Shown here piece after piece: positions 36,989-48,610 of a stretch of DNA of 60,260 nucleotides. The stretch spans positions 15,013-75,272 of the forward strand of contig KN817570.1 of assembly GCA_000827495.1 (NCBI GenBank), in the 5' to 3' direction. Within the stretch, counting starts at the first letter, position 1. Each line of letters starts with the position of its first letter. Source of the stretch: Hypholoma sublateritium FD-334 SS-4 (lineage: Eukaryota > Basidiomycota > Agaricomycetes > Agaricales > Strophariaceae). Under the pieces are notes generated by a model. It was given only the letters and a program-made list of their open reading frames with translations, searched no databases and was not told where the DNA came from. The position numbers and the translations under genes are program-made.

Positions 36989-39900
36989 ATGGCTTCAGAT
37001 CGTGGATATACCATTCTTCTATCCCATCTGCATAGGCCAGTGTCGAACCTACCTCTTTCAACCATCCAAGGCGCGCTTGCACATTATTTGGCTACGACGC
37101 ACCCCCTTCCGACACCTTTGGCTGCAACCGCCATCACTTCGCCATTTTATCTTTCGCAGCCATTCACATACGAAAAGCTGTTATCGTTTTGCACCGCGTT
37201 CCGCCATGCCACCCACCTCAAGCACGAAGCTCTCGTCGATGCAGCGAAAACGCGCTCCAAAGTACAATCTCTCCTCGGGCGGAGCATGCAGTCCGCCATG
37301 GGACAGTGGGTGACCGACGTTATTCAGGGAGTGCACGGTGGACATCCGGTTCTGAGATTGACAGCATGCAGCGGCTTACTTTGGGGCGTGGAGGACCTTA
37401 GAGTAGGGAAGAAGGGCAAGGGAGGCACGGACGTCGGGACAGCGCGATTTGGCGTGGAGGATGAGACTGTCGTGGCCCTCGCTGAAGTCATGGACACGTA
37501 CGCCCATAGTTTCGCCTCGGGCTCGTCGACGACGGGTGTGGAGGAATGGGAGAAGGAGTTCCAGCCAGCGGGACAAGGTCGGCGTCTGCTTCGCTGCTAT
37601 AGACATATCTCACACTCAATATCGCTATAGACATCCTTTCCTTGGCACTAATATTCGCGTCGCAGTCGTTACCATTGGTCACGGATTCCAAAGTCAAAGC
37701 GCTCCCTCTGTCGATCCTTGCGCGCCTATTGACGTCGACGATCTCTTCCACGTTCAAAGCCGGAACATTCCTCTCATCAGTCTCTGCTTCAGTAACGCTT
37801 TCTGCAGAACATCAGGTCCATATCTCTCAGTCATCCCCGTTGTCACAGACATTGCAATCGCTATCCTCGTCGCCTTTGACGACATCCATTGCCTCAATCT
37901 CAAGACTTACGGCATACATATTGGCCCTTTTAATTGATGACCCATCTTCTTCGCGTTTAAACGAAGGCATGGATACCATCTCTGATACCCTAGAAGTTCT
38001 GCGTACCATTTCAAAGACGGTGGAACATGATTGGATTTCATGTCCTTTGGCCAGTGCCACAGACGCCGATATTGGTGAATATTTTAACACTTAACTCAAT
38101 CCATTTCTGACTCTTCACTAGCTTCCGACTCGAAGGATATCACAAAGTCTATCTGGACAACTCTCAAAACATTGTTGTTTGCAATGATCATGTTGGGGGA
38201 GGAGGTCCTCTCGACTACAGTCTATCTGCCTCCTGGATCATCGGATATCACACCCGCCTCGATCGCGCTGCAAATTCTCAACACTCTTTCACACATGTCG
38301 TTTGTGATATCTGAGTTCGGAGGTGTCACTACAACGACAAAAGGCTTTGAACACCTGAAGAAGACTTTCTATCTTGCTCTGGATATCCTTGCGCAAGGTG
38401 ATGGGGAACATGGAGATGCCGGCCTCAAAGCAGAGGCATATGTCCAGCAGGCGTGCTTTGCGCTCAACTCCCAGAGGGCAGAGACCGGTAATTATCTTTC
38501 GTTCCTTCCTTTAATTCGCTCTTTATTAATGTCGTGTAGCTGCTGCTTCGCCGCGGCAGGCAAAGCAAGCTTTCGTGCTCGCCAGTATAGAGCAGCTGGT
38601 GCCAGTCATCAGTGATAAATGCATCAGAAACTGGGTGTGGGGTATCTGTTATCCGTGAGTCGAAGTTCATTGCCCAGATATCAGCTGTCGACTCGATCAA
38701 CCGAGAACACCGGCGTTCATAATCGTTCGCACTGTAGCACCCCGGGTCATACAGATACTTCTTTATACGTGTTCTGCTCACAATCGTTGCTCATTTCATC
38801 CGTCTACGTCTACATATGCTCATGGTCCTTCCAAACAGACATCTGTCCGACCCGTCGCATCGCGAGACGTACGAATCCGCGCATTCCGTTATTCTTGCCA
38901 TATTCGCTGCGCACGCCCAGCGACAACAACAGCACCTCGCCGGTGATAACTCGTCCGAATTCCTGCGATATGCGGCAAAGAACCCGGTTACCAGCACAGC
39001 GAGTAAAGCGAAATACCTCACTGATCAGCAGTGCAATGTCAGCATCCTCTCAGCCGTGATGAAGTGCGATAACGAGACCAAAAGCAAGAACGTCGGTACC
39101 GGGGGAGAAGGCACCGTACGGCAACCGATCACGAGCCATGAGGCAGCCGTTTCAGCTACCTTCGTCCAGCGGATGGTCCCGTTTTATTCGAAGTGCCTGA
39201 TTGAAGTGAGTAGTCACCTCCCTGCTTTTGTTTCTGTCGCATACAGGCATGATTACGTCCTGCGATGTATCTGTAGGCTGTTTATTCTTTATCCGAGGAA
39301 GAGATGCGACACTCTTCGAATACCTCGTATTCTTCGACTCCCGAATTTTTAACGCTTTCCGTGCTGATTTTTTGCCCTTCTCAGAACTCCGCGGACGGAA
39401 AGCTGAATACATCGCAGCTGCGACTTGCATACGCGGCACTTGTGCGGAGCGCCAGCGTTAGCACGTTCCCGACCACAGCAGCGCCGGGCGATAAGCACAC
39501 GCTGGCCTGGTACTGCGTGCAGATGCTCCTAAATGCCATTCACAGCCTGACACCTGCCGTAAAAAACTCGAAGGGGAAGGAAAAAGCTAGAGACCAGCAA
39601 AACACGGACCGCCTGCACCGCCTGCACCTGATGCTGATTGCGACCGTCTCATCACTCCCTCTTTCACTTATGCTGCTCGCGCTGGACGAAATCCGCGTAT
39701 TAATAACAGCGTACGCGCCCGATGACAGTGGCGCTGATGCATCCGCGGGCGAAGGGGCCCCACAGAAAGCAGAACTGCTCGCTGCATTATTCAGTGAGCT
39801 CGTCGAGAAGACAGGCGACCGGGAGAAGGAGGCCGCGATACACTGGTGGTACAAATACCGGCCCACGCTCGTTCCAGAGCCTGTGGCGGAAGATGGAAAA

Positions 39901-40017
39901 GGCACGCGCGCGGGCTGGCTCTGGCGACCGAAGGGGTACGAGAAGAGGGGGGACCTACAGGCTGCGAAAGGTGCTGGAGAAGAGAGCCAGCAAAATCCTG
40001 TTCTGCCGCGATTGTGA
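36989..40017 (+). CDS. alpha-helical protein, possible peroxin Pex8-like, 837 aa
   Basis: Exons 36989-37577, 37631-38074, 38122-38487, 38540-38654, 38839-39205 and 39385-40017. All phases agree, but introns 4 and 5 are long for this window (184 and 179 nt) and may hide small exons. No transmembrane helix is obvious. The sequence is helical and solenoid-like with spaced Leu/Ala. Landmarks are SLLGRSMQSAMGQWV, HLSDPSHRETYESAHSVILAIFAAHA, FVQRMVPFYSKCLIE, and IHWWYKYRP near the C terminus. The last three residues are Pro-Arg-Leu, a weak PTS1-like ending. The pattern and the C terminus remind me of fungal Pex8, the intraperoxisomal import factor, but I cannot verify that. The neighbouring genes encode ligases with true PTS1 ends. 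Confidence 0.5.
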
Positions 40018-40692
40018 ATCTGATGTGTAAACCTGACCAATCTCCTGCTCCTGACCAATCTGCTTGTGATGAATAATTGCTTCGGCGCGGCCTCCTGACG
40101 CTTCATATGCTGCTCGTGTATCAGATATGCGCCTTTGGTCCAGGACTGTAGTCATTGGGGACTCTCTATCCGTCGCGATACCGTCTTCCGCAGGTTATCT
40201 GAGCGAGGAAGCGTCCGTTATCAATTCATTATAGGAAAACATGGTAGGGGATCAACCGGCATTCATTACGATGCAAGAAGGGTGCGAGAAAGATGCAAGA
40301 AGATGGCTAGAAGAAGGTCGAAGACGCCCCGGTTATTTTCACAAGAGACCGGACTGCTTTTCCTTCCGATGAATTTTGTACGAAATAATGTCTACTTTCC
40401 CCGTCCGTCAGCAATGTTCACCAAAGCGAAAGAGGTAGGCCTGTTGTTTAGGTCTACATATATCCCTGCCGAGGTGCGTCATGGCTCAATGAAGGGCCTA
40501 AATCGCACGCAACCAACTGAACCGCCAACGTTCACGACGGCCCGAAATCTTATCACGCTCAAATCACACTGACCTCGTTGTAGATTCGCCTGCTCTTGCT
40601 GGATCTCGATGCTTCTCCCCGTATTTTGGCACAGCAACTCAAACTAAATGCACTCAGCACATTAGTCAACGCTCGGTGAAAAATCACTTGGC
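40018..40692. other. intergenic between helical protein and ligase 1
   Basis: This holds the 3' flank of the Pex8-like gene and the upstream region of the first ligase. Open frames here have no recognised similarity. Confidence 0.4.
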
Positions 40693-40698
40693 TATAAA
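40693..40698 (+). promoter_or_regulatory. TATA box of ligase gene 1
   Basis: TATAAA lies 101 nt upstream of the chosen start ATG (40794) and overlaps the first base of an upstream in-frame ATG (40698). A transcript started about 30 nt downstream of the TATA box would exclude that upstream ATG, which is why 40794 is preferred. Confidence 0.6.
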
Positions 40699-40793
40699 TG
40701 GCCGGGTCCGCGCCAGCTCCACGCAAAAGGAATCTCACAGCCCCAGGGTTCTCCAGCAGCTATTCACGCGCGACCTTCGAAAAACGGAAAGTG

Positions 40794-43690
40794 ATGTCGA
40801 TGTCGGACTCCCAGTCATCAGAGGGCGGTCTCCCCCTCATCCCCGATGATCTCACCCTCTCGCAGTTCATGCTCGATTATCAACATAGCATCCAACCTGG
40901 CCGCGGAAAAATACCATGTCTAGTCGACGATGTTTCCGGTCGTAATATCGACCTTGGAATGGTATACCTCCCTGATACCCCCGGAAATCTCACAGATTGG
41001 CTTACAATCTTTCAGTTAAAGTCGCAGACAGAGCGTCTAGCCAATGCTCTGTATCTAGAATATACAATAGGTGCGTATACGAGAATTTTTATTTCCACCC
41101 TTGGCTTACTTCCCTTTCATTTTAAGGCCAAGATGATACTGGTTCGTAGCAGAGTGGTTCAATACCTTTTGTTGACTGATTTCCCCTCAAGTTATGCTTC
41201 TCAGCCCGAACCACATCAGTGCGTCTATTGCTTACATGTACACATGCGTATGTCACCCACCTTTCATGTTGTAATAGACTATCCGGTGGCACTTTGGGCT
41301 GTCCATAAACTAGGCGGGATCGTCACGTAAGTTTCATTTTCTCGTACGTACGACCACGATTCACCATCCATCCCGCATACAGATGTTCGAATCCCCAGTT
41401 CAATGCAGAGGAAATTACATACCAGCTTCAAATCGCGAAAGTGACCTTTATGATCGTACATTCAAGCGTTCTCGACACAGCACTGGAAGCTGCTCATGTG
41501 GTTGGCCTACCTCTCGACCGCGTTGTTCTACTTGACCAAGATACAACCTCCGAATTTACCGAAGTCCAAAGCGTTCCCGATTTGATTGACATTGGTGGAT
41601 ATAAGGCGAAGTGTTACGCGGAAACGACACTGATCAGAGGAGAAGGGAAATCGAAGATCGCTCTGCTCTGCTGGTCCTCTGGCACCACTGGAAAGCCAAA
41701 GGTGCTTTTATTTTCGGAGCCCACACCCGCTCAACGCGATGCTGATAAATCTGACTCCAGGGAGTGGCAATTTCACACTATGCCTTAATCGCCAATATCA
41801 TCCAGATGGCTGCCCATAATCAAGTCGATAGAGCGGTCGGGTCCAAGGAAAATATGTCGTATCGACCAGGGGACGTGGCGTTAGGCGGTAAACAGTGTCA
41901 CTACCTGGTAATTCATCCCCTTACTGATATATTCATGTTAGTTTTGCCATTTTACCGTGAGCCTTGTCTATCGACTTTAGTGCGCGCAGTTCACGAACAA
42001 GTAGCGCTTAGATAATGCGGGTCTTATTATAAGCGTAAGTAGACAAGTCCCTTCTCATGCATTGATTCCGCGAACTCAGCTGATTCTAATTGACTCTAGC
42101 TTCATCTAGTTATATTTTGTGCGGTAGGGACTCCGACATCCATGGAAAGGCTTGGATTAATAATTTCGGCATTAAGATGACGCTTGTGGTCGCTCCAAAA
42201 TATGACTTTTCCGCCATCCTGGGCAGCATACTAAGAAACCGGGTTTCGCATCTTTTGTAAGTAGCTTTATCTGGTAACCTATGCTTTAGGAACTCAAAAG
42301 AGATCATCAGTCTCGTGCCACCTCATGCCATCACGTTCTGCAAGGTGCGCCTAGAATCTACCTGAAGCTGCCCGAATTCCCCGCTCATGCAGTCACTTTA
42401 GCATCCAGCCGTCATGAAGCACAATTTTAACAGAGTTAAGTATGTAATGATAGGCAAGTTGGTTTCTTTCGAAGGATCTACCTCTTTGTGCTCAAGTGAT
42501 AAATGACGCGTTCCGCAGGAGCGGCGCCTGTGTCCCGTGAGATACAGGAACAGCTATATGCTATCTTTCCGACAGCGCAAGTCGGCCAAGCGTACGGTGG
42601 GTTAGGACATACTTGCAATGGCAGAACGCGCTCTAAAGGGTAAGCTAGGCCTAACAGAAACCGTATGCACTCTATCAATGGTCGGAGCTACCCAAAAACG
42701 AGGCCCTCTCGGAAGTACGGCTACTCTGCGCATTTCTTTACCGAAATTTACCAAGGCGTTCTTCAGGTGGCGGTCGACTACTTCCGGGCATAAGAGCAAG
42801 GGTCATTAGACCCGATGGTAGCTTTGCACAGCACGGGGAACCCGGAGAATTAATCGTCAGAAGTCCTGCGACTGCTCTGGGATATCTCGATAACGTTTCA
42901 GCGTGAGTGCTCTCCTCAAATCGTATACCTGTGTTCAACTATATTCAATCAATTATATGCGTTTAGAACCGAGGAAACGTTCAAAAATGGGTGAGGAAAA
43001 TGTTCATTGCTGCAACATACCCTCATTCATTGCTCATCCATCAGATGGGTCTATACGGGTGACGAAGCCATCCTCACCAATGATCACGAAGTTTTTATAT
43101 TTGATCGACTTAAGGTATGCTTTTTATCTACGAGGAACATATACCTTTAATCAGACCAAAACGCCGGCGGATAGGAATTTTTAAAAGTTAGAGGATTTCA
43201 AGTAGCACCTGCAGAACTCGAAGGTTGTATTCTTTCGCATCCTGATGTCTCCGAAGCATGTGTAGTAGGAAGCCCCGATGAGTACAGTGGAGAAGTTCCT
43301 ATGGGCTTTGTCGTCCTTACACCGACCGCTGCCGAATCTGTTGTTCGCGATCCAGCAATGTCGAACCACTTGATGGAGAGCATAATCAAGGTGAGCGGGA
43401 CTTTATTCCTTTTACTTCATTCTCTTTGAACACCCACTAACCCTAATATTTTGCATCTCTTAGCACGTGGAGTCCCGCAAAGTTAGCTATAAGCGTCTGG
43501 CAGGAGGTGTCCGAATAGTCGATAGCATTCCGGTTCGTTCGGTCTCTCGATATAGTTTGAGCAGCTGATCCTGAGAGCGCAATGGAAACTCCAGCGGAAT
43601 GGTAGTGGTAAAATCATACGAAGAATCCTTCGCGAACAGGCTAAGCGAAGACCAAATGAACCACAGCGCTACGTACAAGCTAAACTGTAG
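40794..43690 (+). CDS. 4CL-like acyl-CoA ligase 1 with PTS1, 575 aa, 20 exons
   Basis: Exons 40794-40961, 41016-41070, 41192-41218, 41278-41326, 41383-41701, 41761-41887, 41942-41956, 42012-42034, 42100-42123, 42177-42256, 42311-42344, 42402-42453, 42519-42596, 42649-42714, 42767-42902, 42967-42990, 43045-43114, 43175-43390, 43464-43532 and 43595-43690. It looks broken at first, but every phase closes once 15-27 nt micro-exons are accepted, guided by the paralogue downstream. It is an adenylate-forming (ANL) enzyme: A3 loop SSGTTGKPK (198-206), [28 protein letters not shown], and GSGKIIRRILR carrying the A10 lysine. The C-terminal AKL is a peroxisomal import signal. Intron 12 is GC-AG. It probably forms CoA thioesters of aromatic or fatty acids; the substrate is unknown. 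Confidence 0.85.
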
Positions 43691-44083
43691 CGATTTCGTG
43701 GACTGTGAGGAGCTCAGAACGGAACAGGCCCACACGTTCCAAGCCCTATCACCATATTTACAACATATTTATTGATTATTAGTTTCCATGTACAAAAATA
43801 GTCTAGGCGTCTGAATTTTTGTGGATAGGGAAGTTCTTAGACTCATCAATATGCATCGTATCGGCGTTTGCTTCAGGAGACTGCAGTGCACGAGCATTCA
43901 GAACTTGCATGATGCCGAGCGCCGGGTGAGGAACAAGCGGCTCGCGACTATAAATAACTCTGCCCACTTGACCTCTGGCCAACCGCTGGTTCTCAAGATC
44001 ATGATCATGCTAAAGCAAAGCAGTATGACTAACTTACGCATGGGCTTCACGGAGTTCACAGAGCTCCTTTCACGGTGCCCACG
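43691..44083. promoter_or_regulatory. ligase 2 upstream region with TATA box
   Basis: The short gap between the two ligases carries TATAAA at 43949-43954, 135 nt before the start ATG at 44084. Both ligases thus have a TATA box within about 140 nt of the start, as expected for inducible genes. That regulation is inferred. Confidence 0.55.
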
Positions 44084-47005
44084 ATGGAGTTCCACCCGCA
44101 ACAGCCCGCGCCATTCGTCCCCGACGATCTCACCGTGCCCCAGTTCATATTCGACGGGACACATGAGTCCCGGCCGGACAGACGCCCAGCGATACCGTGG
44201 CTCGTGGAGGACGCGACGGGCAGGAAGATATTCGAGGACGAGCTCCGCAATCGGACGCATGGGCTGGCGAACGCGATCAGCACCAAGTACAAGATAGGTG
44301 CGCGCATTTCGACGTCTGCGCGCGGGTCTCGTTCTTATCGTTCGAACTAGTTGAGGACGACGTCGGTATGTCGTTTGAGAGACACTATACCCGTTGCTTG
44401 CAGATATTCTGAACAGCCGCAGTGCTATTATTCAGCCGAAACCACGTTGGTAGGTGTACCAGCGCCTCGCCCATTTGACCATGTTAACCACCTATCACCA
44501 CCACGCTCAGATTATCCAGTCGCCATCTGGGCCGTGCACAAGCTCGGCGGCGTAATATCGTACGAAGTCACCCCTATCCCTCACCAGCGCGCACTCACTG
44601 ACATTGTGAACCAAGCGGCGCGAACCCCGACTTCACCACCAACGAGCTCCTTTACCAGCTCCAAGAAACCAAAGCGTCCCTCCTCATCGTGCACCCTGAC
44701 GCGCTGCCGATCGCACGCGAAGCCGCGCGCGCGGCCGACCTTTCGCCCGAGCGCATCGTGCTGTTCGACGTCGAGGGCACCTCGGCCCACGTTCGCGAGC
44801 AGCACGAGACCGTCAGCAGCCTGATCGCGTTTGGGCTGCGCAACAAGACGCACTACACCGAGCGCAAGCTCGCGCCGGGGGAGGGGCGCACGAAGCTCGC
44901 GTTCCTCAGCTTCTCGTCTGGCACGACTGGGCGACCGAAGGTATGTACTACATGTGAATAATAATTCCATCGCCACCGTTACTGACCGTTCTTGGTGCAG
45001 GCTGTCGCGATCCAGCATTACGCGTTGATCGCTAACGTTCTGCAAGTTGCGGTGCACAACGGGGTCAACACTAACTACTGCGCGCGGGAGGACCAGCGCT
45101 ACCGCCCAGGGGACATCGCAATTGAAGGTAGGCCCCTCAGCTTTTAATAACACGCTAACTGAACACCGCCGCTGCCGCCGACAGTTCTGCCATTTTATCG
45201 TAAGGGCCCTTTTCGTATGACCGCGTAATATGTGCTGAGTTTCTCAGATATTTATGGCCTGGTCATCAATGTAGGTATCACATTCGTACGGCGCGCGCCT
45301 ATTTGTTGACGTTTGCTTGATTAGTTACACTTTATTTTATTCTGCGCGGTGCGTGCGACATAGCTCTCTAATATCGAGTTCCTGTATACAACGACCGGTA
45401 GCAGATGTCGCTCGTCGTCATCCCGAAGTACAACTTCGAGGAAATGCTCAAAAGCATCGTGCGCCACCGCATAAGCCACCTGTAGTACGTCGCCGTTCTC
45501 CCACCAACACCCTCTCGCCTACAAGCAACCAAAATAGCCTCGTCCCGCCGCACGTCGTGCTGCTCTGCAAGGTGCGCGCCCCCACCCCCTAGACGCAGGA
45601 CACTCTAACGCAAACGACACCCCCAGCACCCGGCGGTGAGGAACTACGACCTCCGCGCGCACATCCGCGTCATCATGTGCGGCGCCGCGCCGCTCTCGCA
45701 CGAGCTCAACGAGCAGCTCTTCGCGATGTTCCCCGGCGCGCACATCGGGCAGGCATACGGTCCGTGCTCACCCGCCGCGCGGCGCTAGCGCTGATTGAAA
45801 GATTGAATGAACAAACGGTGCGCGGCAGGGATGACGGAGACGTGCACCGCGACGACGATGTGGGCGCTTGCGCAGAAGCGCGGCGTCTCGGGCGGTGCGT
45901 CTCCTTCCACTTCCACCCTTCACGCGTCGCACTGCACCGAATCTGATGCGGCGCTTTGAATAAACACCAGGTAGTGGCGTCCTCCTTCCCGGCGTCGTCG
46001 CGCGCGTCGTCAAAGCCGATGGCGCGCTGGCAGGCTACGACGAGCCGGGCGAGCTCGTGGTGAAGACGCCGTCCGTCGCGCTGGGCTATTCAAATAACGT
46101 GCAAGCGTACGTCTGCGCGGCTGGTGTCGGTTGGCTTCTGAAGACTGATACGCAGTGTGTGATAACAGGACGAAGGAGACGTTCATCGGCGGGTACGCCG
46201 ATTTCCCTTTCTCCTTGTGCTGCGCTGTCATTCACCGCCGCGCAGGTGGGTCAAGACGGGCGACGAGGTCCGCATCCGGCGCGACGGCGAGATCATCGTC
46301 ATGGATCGGCTCAAGGTGCCCCCACCCTTCCCACTTACCCACCCACCCGCCCGCTCACCCATCTCACCCCACCTAGGAAATCATGAAGGTCAAAGGCTTC
46401 CAGGTCGCCCCTGCCGAGCTCGAGGGCTGCCTGCTCGACCACGACGCTGTCTCCGACGTGTGCGTCGTCGGCGTGCCGGACGACTACAGTGCGTCCTCCC
46501 TTCCCCCCATTGACCCTTGCTCCTCCCCTTCTCACCAGTAACTGACACCGCCACGCAGGAGGCGAGGTCCCCCTCGCGTTCGTCGTCCTCACCGCCGCCG
46601 CGCGCGCGCGCACGGCGGGCGACGCGGCGCGGCAGGACGCGCTTAAGGCGGAGCTCGTGGCGGTGCGTCTCCTTTTCGTGTTTGCGTGGCACATGTGTGC
46701 TTACGGGTTGCGCTGGGATACTTTCGCTTGATGCACTGTCGTTGAATAAACTGCCGCTGGATAAATAAAATGCCGCTGGACGTCACACATGCCTCTGGAC
46801 AATTTCGCCGAACACAATTTCGCTGGATAACACCACACCACAGCACGTCGCCGCGCACAAGGTGGGGTACAAGCACCTCGCGGGTGGCGTGGAGTTCATC
46901 GATGCGATCCCGACGTCGCCGAGCGGCAAGCTGCTGCGACGCGTCCTGCGCGAGCGCGCGAAGGCGCTCGTCCGTCGGCGCGGCGCCGCCGCGGCGAAGC
47001 TGTAG
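44084..47005 (+). CDS. 4CL-like acyl-CoA ligase 2 with PTS1, 576 aa, 18 exons
   Basis: Exons 44084-44297, 44417-44449, 44511-44559, 44616-44940, 45001-45127, 45185-45199, 45248-45270, 45325-45348, 45405-45484, 45538-45571, 45627-45759, 45829-45894, 45971-46106, 46169-46192, 46246-46315, 46377-46488, 46559-46662 and 46844-47005. It is an ANL-family enzyme and tandem paralogue of the gene before it: A3 loop SSGTTGRPK (199-207), [42 protein letters not shown] and [11 protein letters not shown] with the A10 lysine, ending in the peroxisomal signal AKL. It lacks the introns splitting paralogue exons 1-2, 12-13 and 19-20, and has one extra (46489-46558). GC is much higher than in copy 1. Its last intron is 181 nt and repeat-bearing, and its 3' end has seeded the array downstream. 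Confidence 0.88.
46738..46832 (+). repeat. degenerate minisatellite in the last intron of ligase 2
   Basis: The intron holds imperfect repeats of a motif like TGCCGCTGGATAAA (copies near 46751, 46771 and 46820). The same motif recurs in the array copies, with the clearest run at 49537-49620 (four or five copies of CGCCGCTGGACAAA-like units) and a reduced one near 47625. It is a shared, copy-number-variable minisatellite inside a duplicated intron. Confidence 0.6.
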
Positions 47006-48364
47006 ATGCCTACCTCCGGATCCCTCAACCCGTATACTTATGGCTGGGAACACGCAGGTAGAGAATAGAACTAGATTTGGATGTTGTGAGCGGCTGGCAG
47101 TTGCTACCTAGCGTGCTATTTTCATTGCCAGGGGCGACTCCGAATTGAAACGCAGCGATCCCCCGCGCGGGGGCTAGGATACAGCACACATACCTAATTG
47201 TGCATGCCCCTGAGCAAGTATTTCGCCATAAGAACGTCGAAGCCGGGCGTCTTTCAGGGCCCCGCATTAATTACACAGTGGCTGTGTGGGAGTACATACC
47301 CCTCAGACTCAGCAACGGAACGGGTAGGGAAGACGGGGCCCCGTCTTCAGCGTCCGATCGCTTGTTGTTCTCCAGATTCGAGCATGCACGCATGCCCTCC
47401 GTCTACTTATAAGTTGGCACTGTTTCGACCACAACGCACCGGCGTCCGTCTAGCACGACCCTCAGGCGGCGAGCGTTCGTCGTCCTCACCACCGCGGCGC
47501 GGCAGGACGCGCTCAAGGACGCGCTCGTGGCGGCCGCGGTGCGTCTCCCTTTCGTGGCTTGCGTGGCGGGTGCGCGTGCGCGGTGTGCGCTGGGATATTT
47601 TTGCTGGGTGCACTTTCGCTGGATAAACTGCCGCCGGTCACAACAGGGCAATTAATACAGCACAGAACAGCACGTCGTCGCGCACAAGGCGGGGAGCAAG
47701 CACCTCGCGGGCGGCGTGCAGCTCATCGTCCTGCGCGCGCGCGCGACGGCGCTCCTCCGTCGGTGCGGCGCGGCGGCGGCGAAGCTGTAGATGCCTACCT
47801 CTCTCACTATGGCTGAGAACCCGTATCTGCCTGGGATAGATATAAGTATGTGCGGTAGAGAATAGAACTAGATTTGCAGGTGGGCTGTTGCCACACACAC
47901 ATGATAGAAAGTTATTTTCCCCGCGCCAGGGGCGACACGAAACCCGGCGATCCCCCGCGCGGGGTAGGCGGCGTACATACTTAAATAATGTGTGCATGCC
48001 CGTGGGTGGGTGGGTAGCTCGCCATGGGGACGGGCGTCTTTCGGGGGGCAGCGGTACTTGGTTGTGTGGGAGGGACTGTGTACATAGTTCCGAAGAACAG
48101 GCGGTGGATTGGGTAGGGGGCCGGACTGATCATCTAACCAGCCGACTGGTCGCCTTGTCATTCTACATACAGATGCAAGCGTGCATACTCTCCGTCGAAA
48201 TATTAAGTATTGAGCACTGTTCCGGTCACGACGCGAGCGCCAACGACGGCCCTCGGGAGTAATCAATATTGCTGTTGCCCGGCGCCTATCCGCGACGCCG
48301 TCATATGCGTTCCATCCATCGCGCGCGCGCCCCGGAGTTGGTCCGTCTGCACGACTCGCAGATG
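47006..48364 (+). repeat. array dimer A (monomer flank, tail fragment F1, flank)
   Basis: This is the first dimer of a tandem array derived from the 3' end of ligase 2. It comprises flank U1 (47006-47464), tail fragment F1 (47465-47790) and flank U2 (47791-48364). The flanks share GTAGAGAATAGAAC, a CCAGGGGCGAC block and GGCGATCCCCCGCGCGGGG-like text with each other and with the second dimer. No gene is seen. Confidence 0.75.
47465..47790 (+). pseudogene. ligase 2 tail fragment F1 (exon 17, intron, exon 18)
   Basis: The segment repeats the end of exon 17 (from GCGTTCGTCGTCCTCACC), a shortened copy of the last intron, and exon 18 with the KHLAGGV segment, ending in AAKL and the TAG at 47788-47790. 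It lacks all upstream exons and has internal deletions, for example loss of the GKLLRRVLR coding part, so it cannot be functional. The promoter is absent. Confidence 0.85.
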
Positions 48365-48440
48365 GCGAGCGTTCGTCGTCCTCACCCGCACGGCGGGCGG
48401 CGCGGCGCGGCAGGACGCGCTCAAGGCGGCGCTAGCTGTA
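48365..48440 (+). pseudogene. ligase 2 tail fragment F2, minimal
   Basis: This short copy repeats the exon 17 end (GCGTTCGTCGTCCTCACC, then GCGGCAGGACGCGCTCAAGG) and joins almost directly to GCTGTAG, without the intron and most of exon 18. It marks the junction between dimers A and B of the array. Confidence 0.75.
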
Positions 48441-48610
48441 GAGCTAGATTGAGATGCGCCCAAGCCGGTCTGTGCACTTATGGCTGGGAACATGCATGTA
48501 CTTATGTGTGGTAGAGAATAGAACCAGTTGCTACATAGGGTGCTATTTCCACTGCGCAGGGGTGACTCCGAGTCGAATCGCGGCGATCCCCTGCGCTCTG
48601 AATAGGATTA

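Noticed and set aside
40794..43690. First reading of ligase 1 as a pseudogene because of many apparent stops
   Set aside because: All stops fall in introns once 15-27 nt micro-exons and one GC-AG intron are used. The CDS closes at 576 codons including the stop, with AKL at the end.
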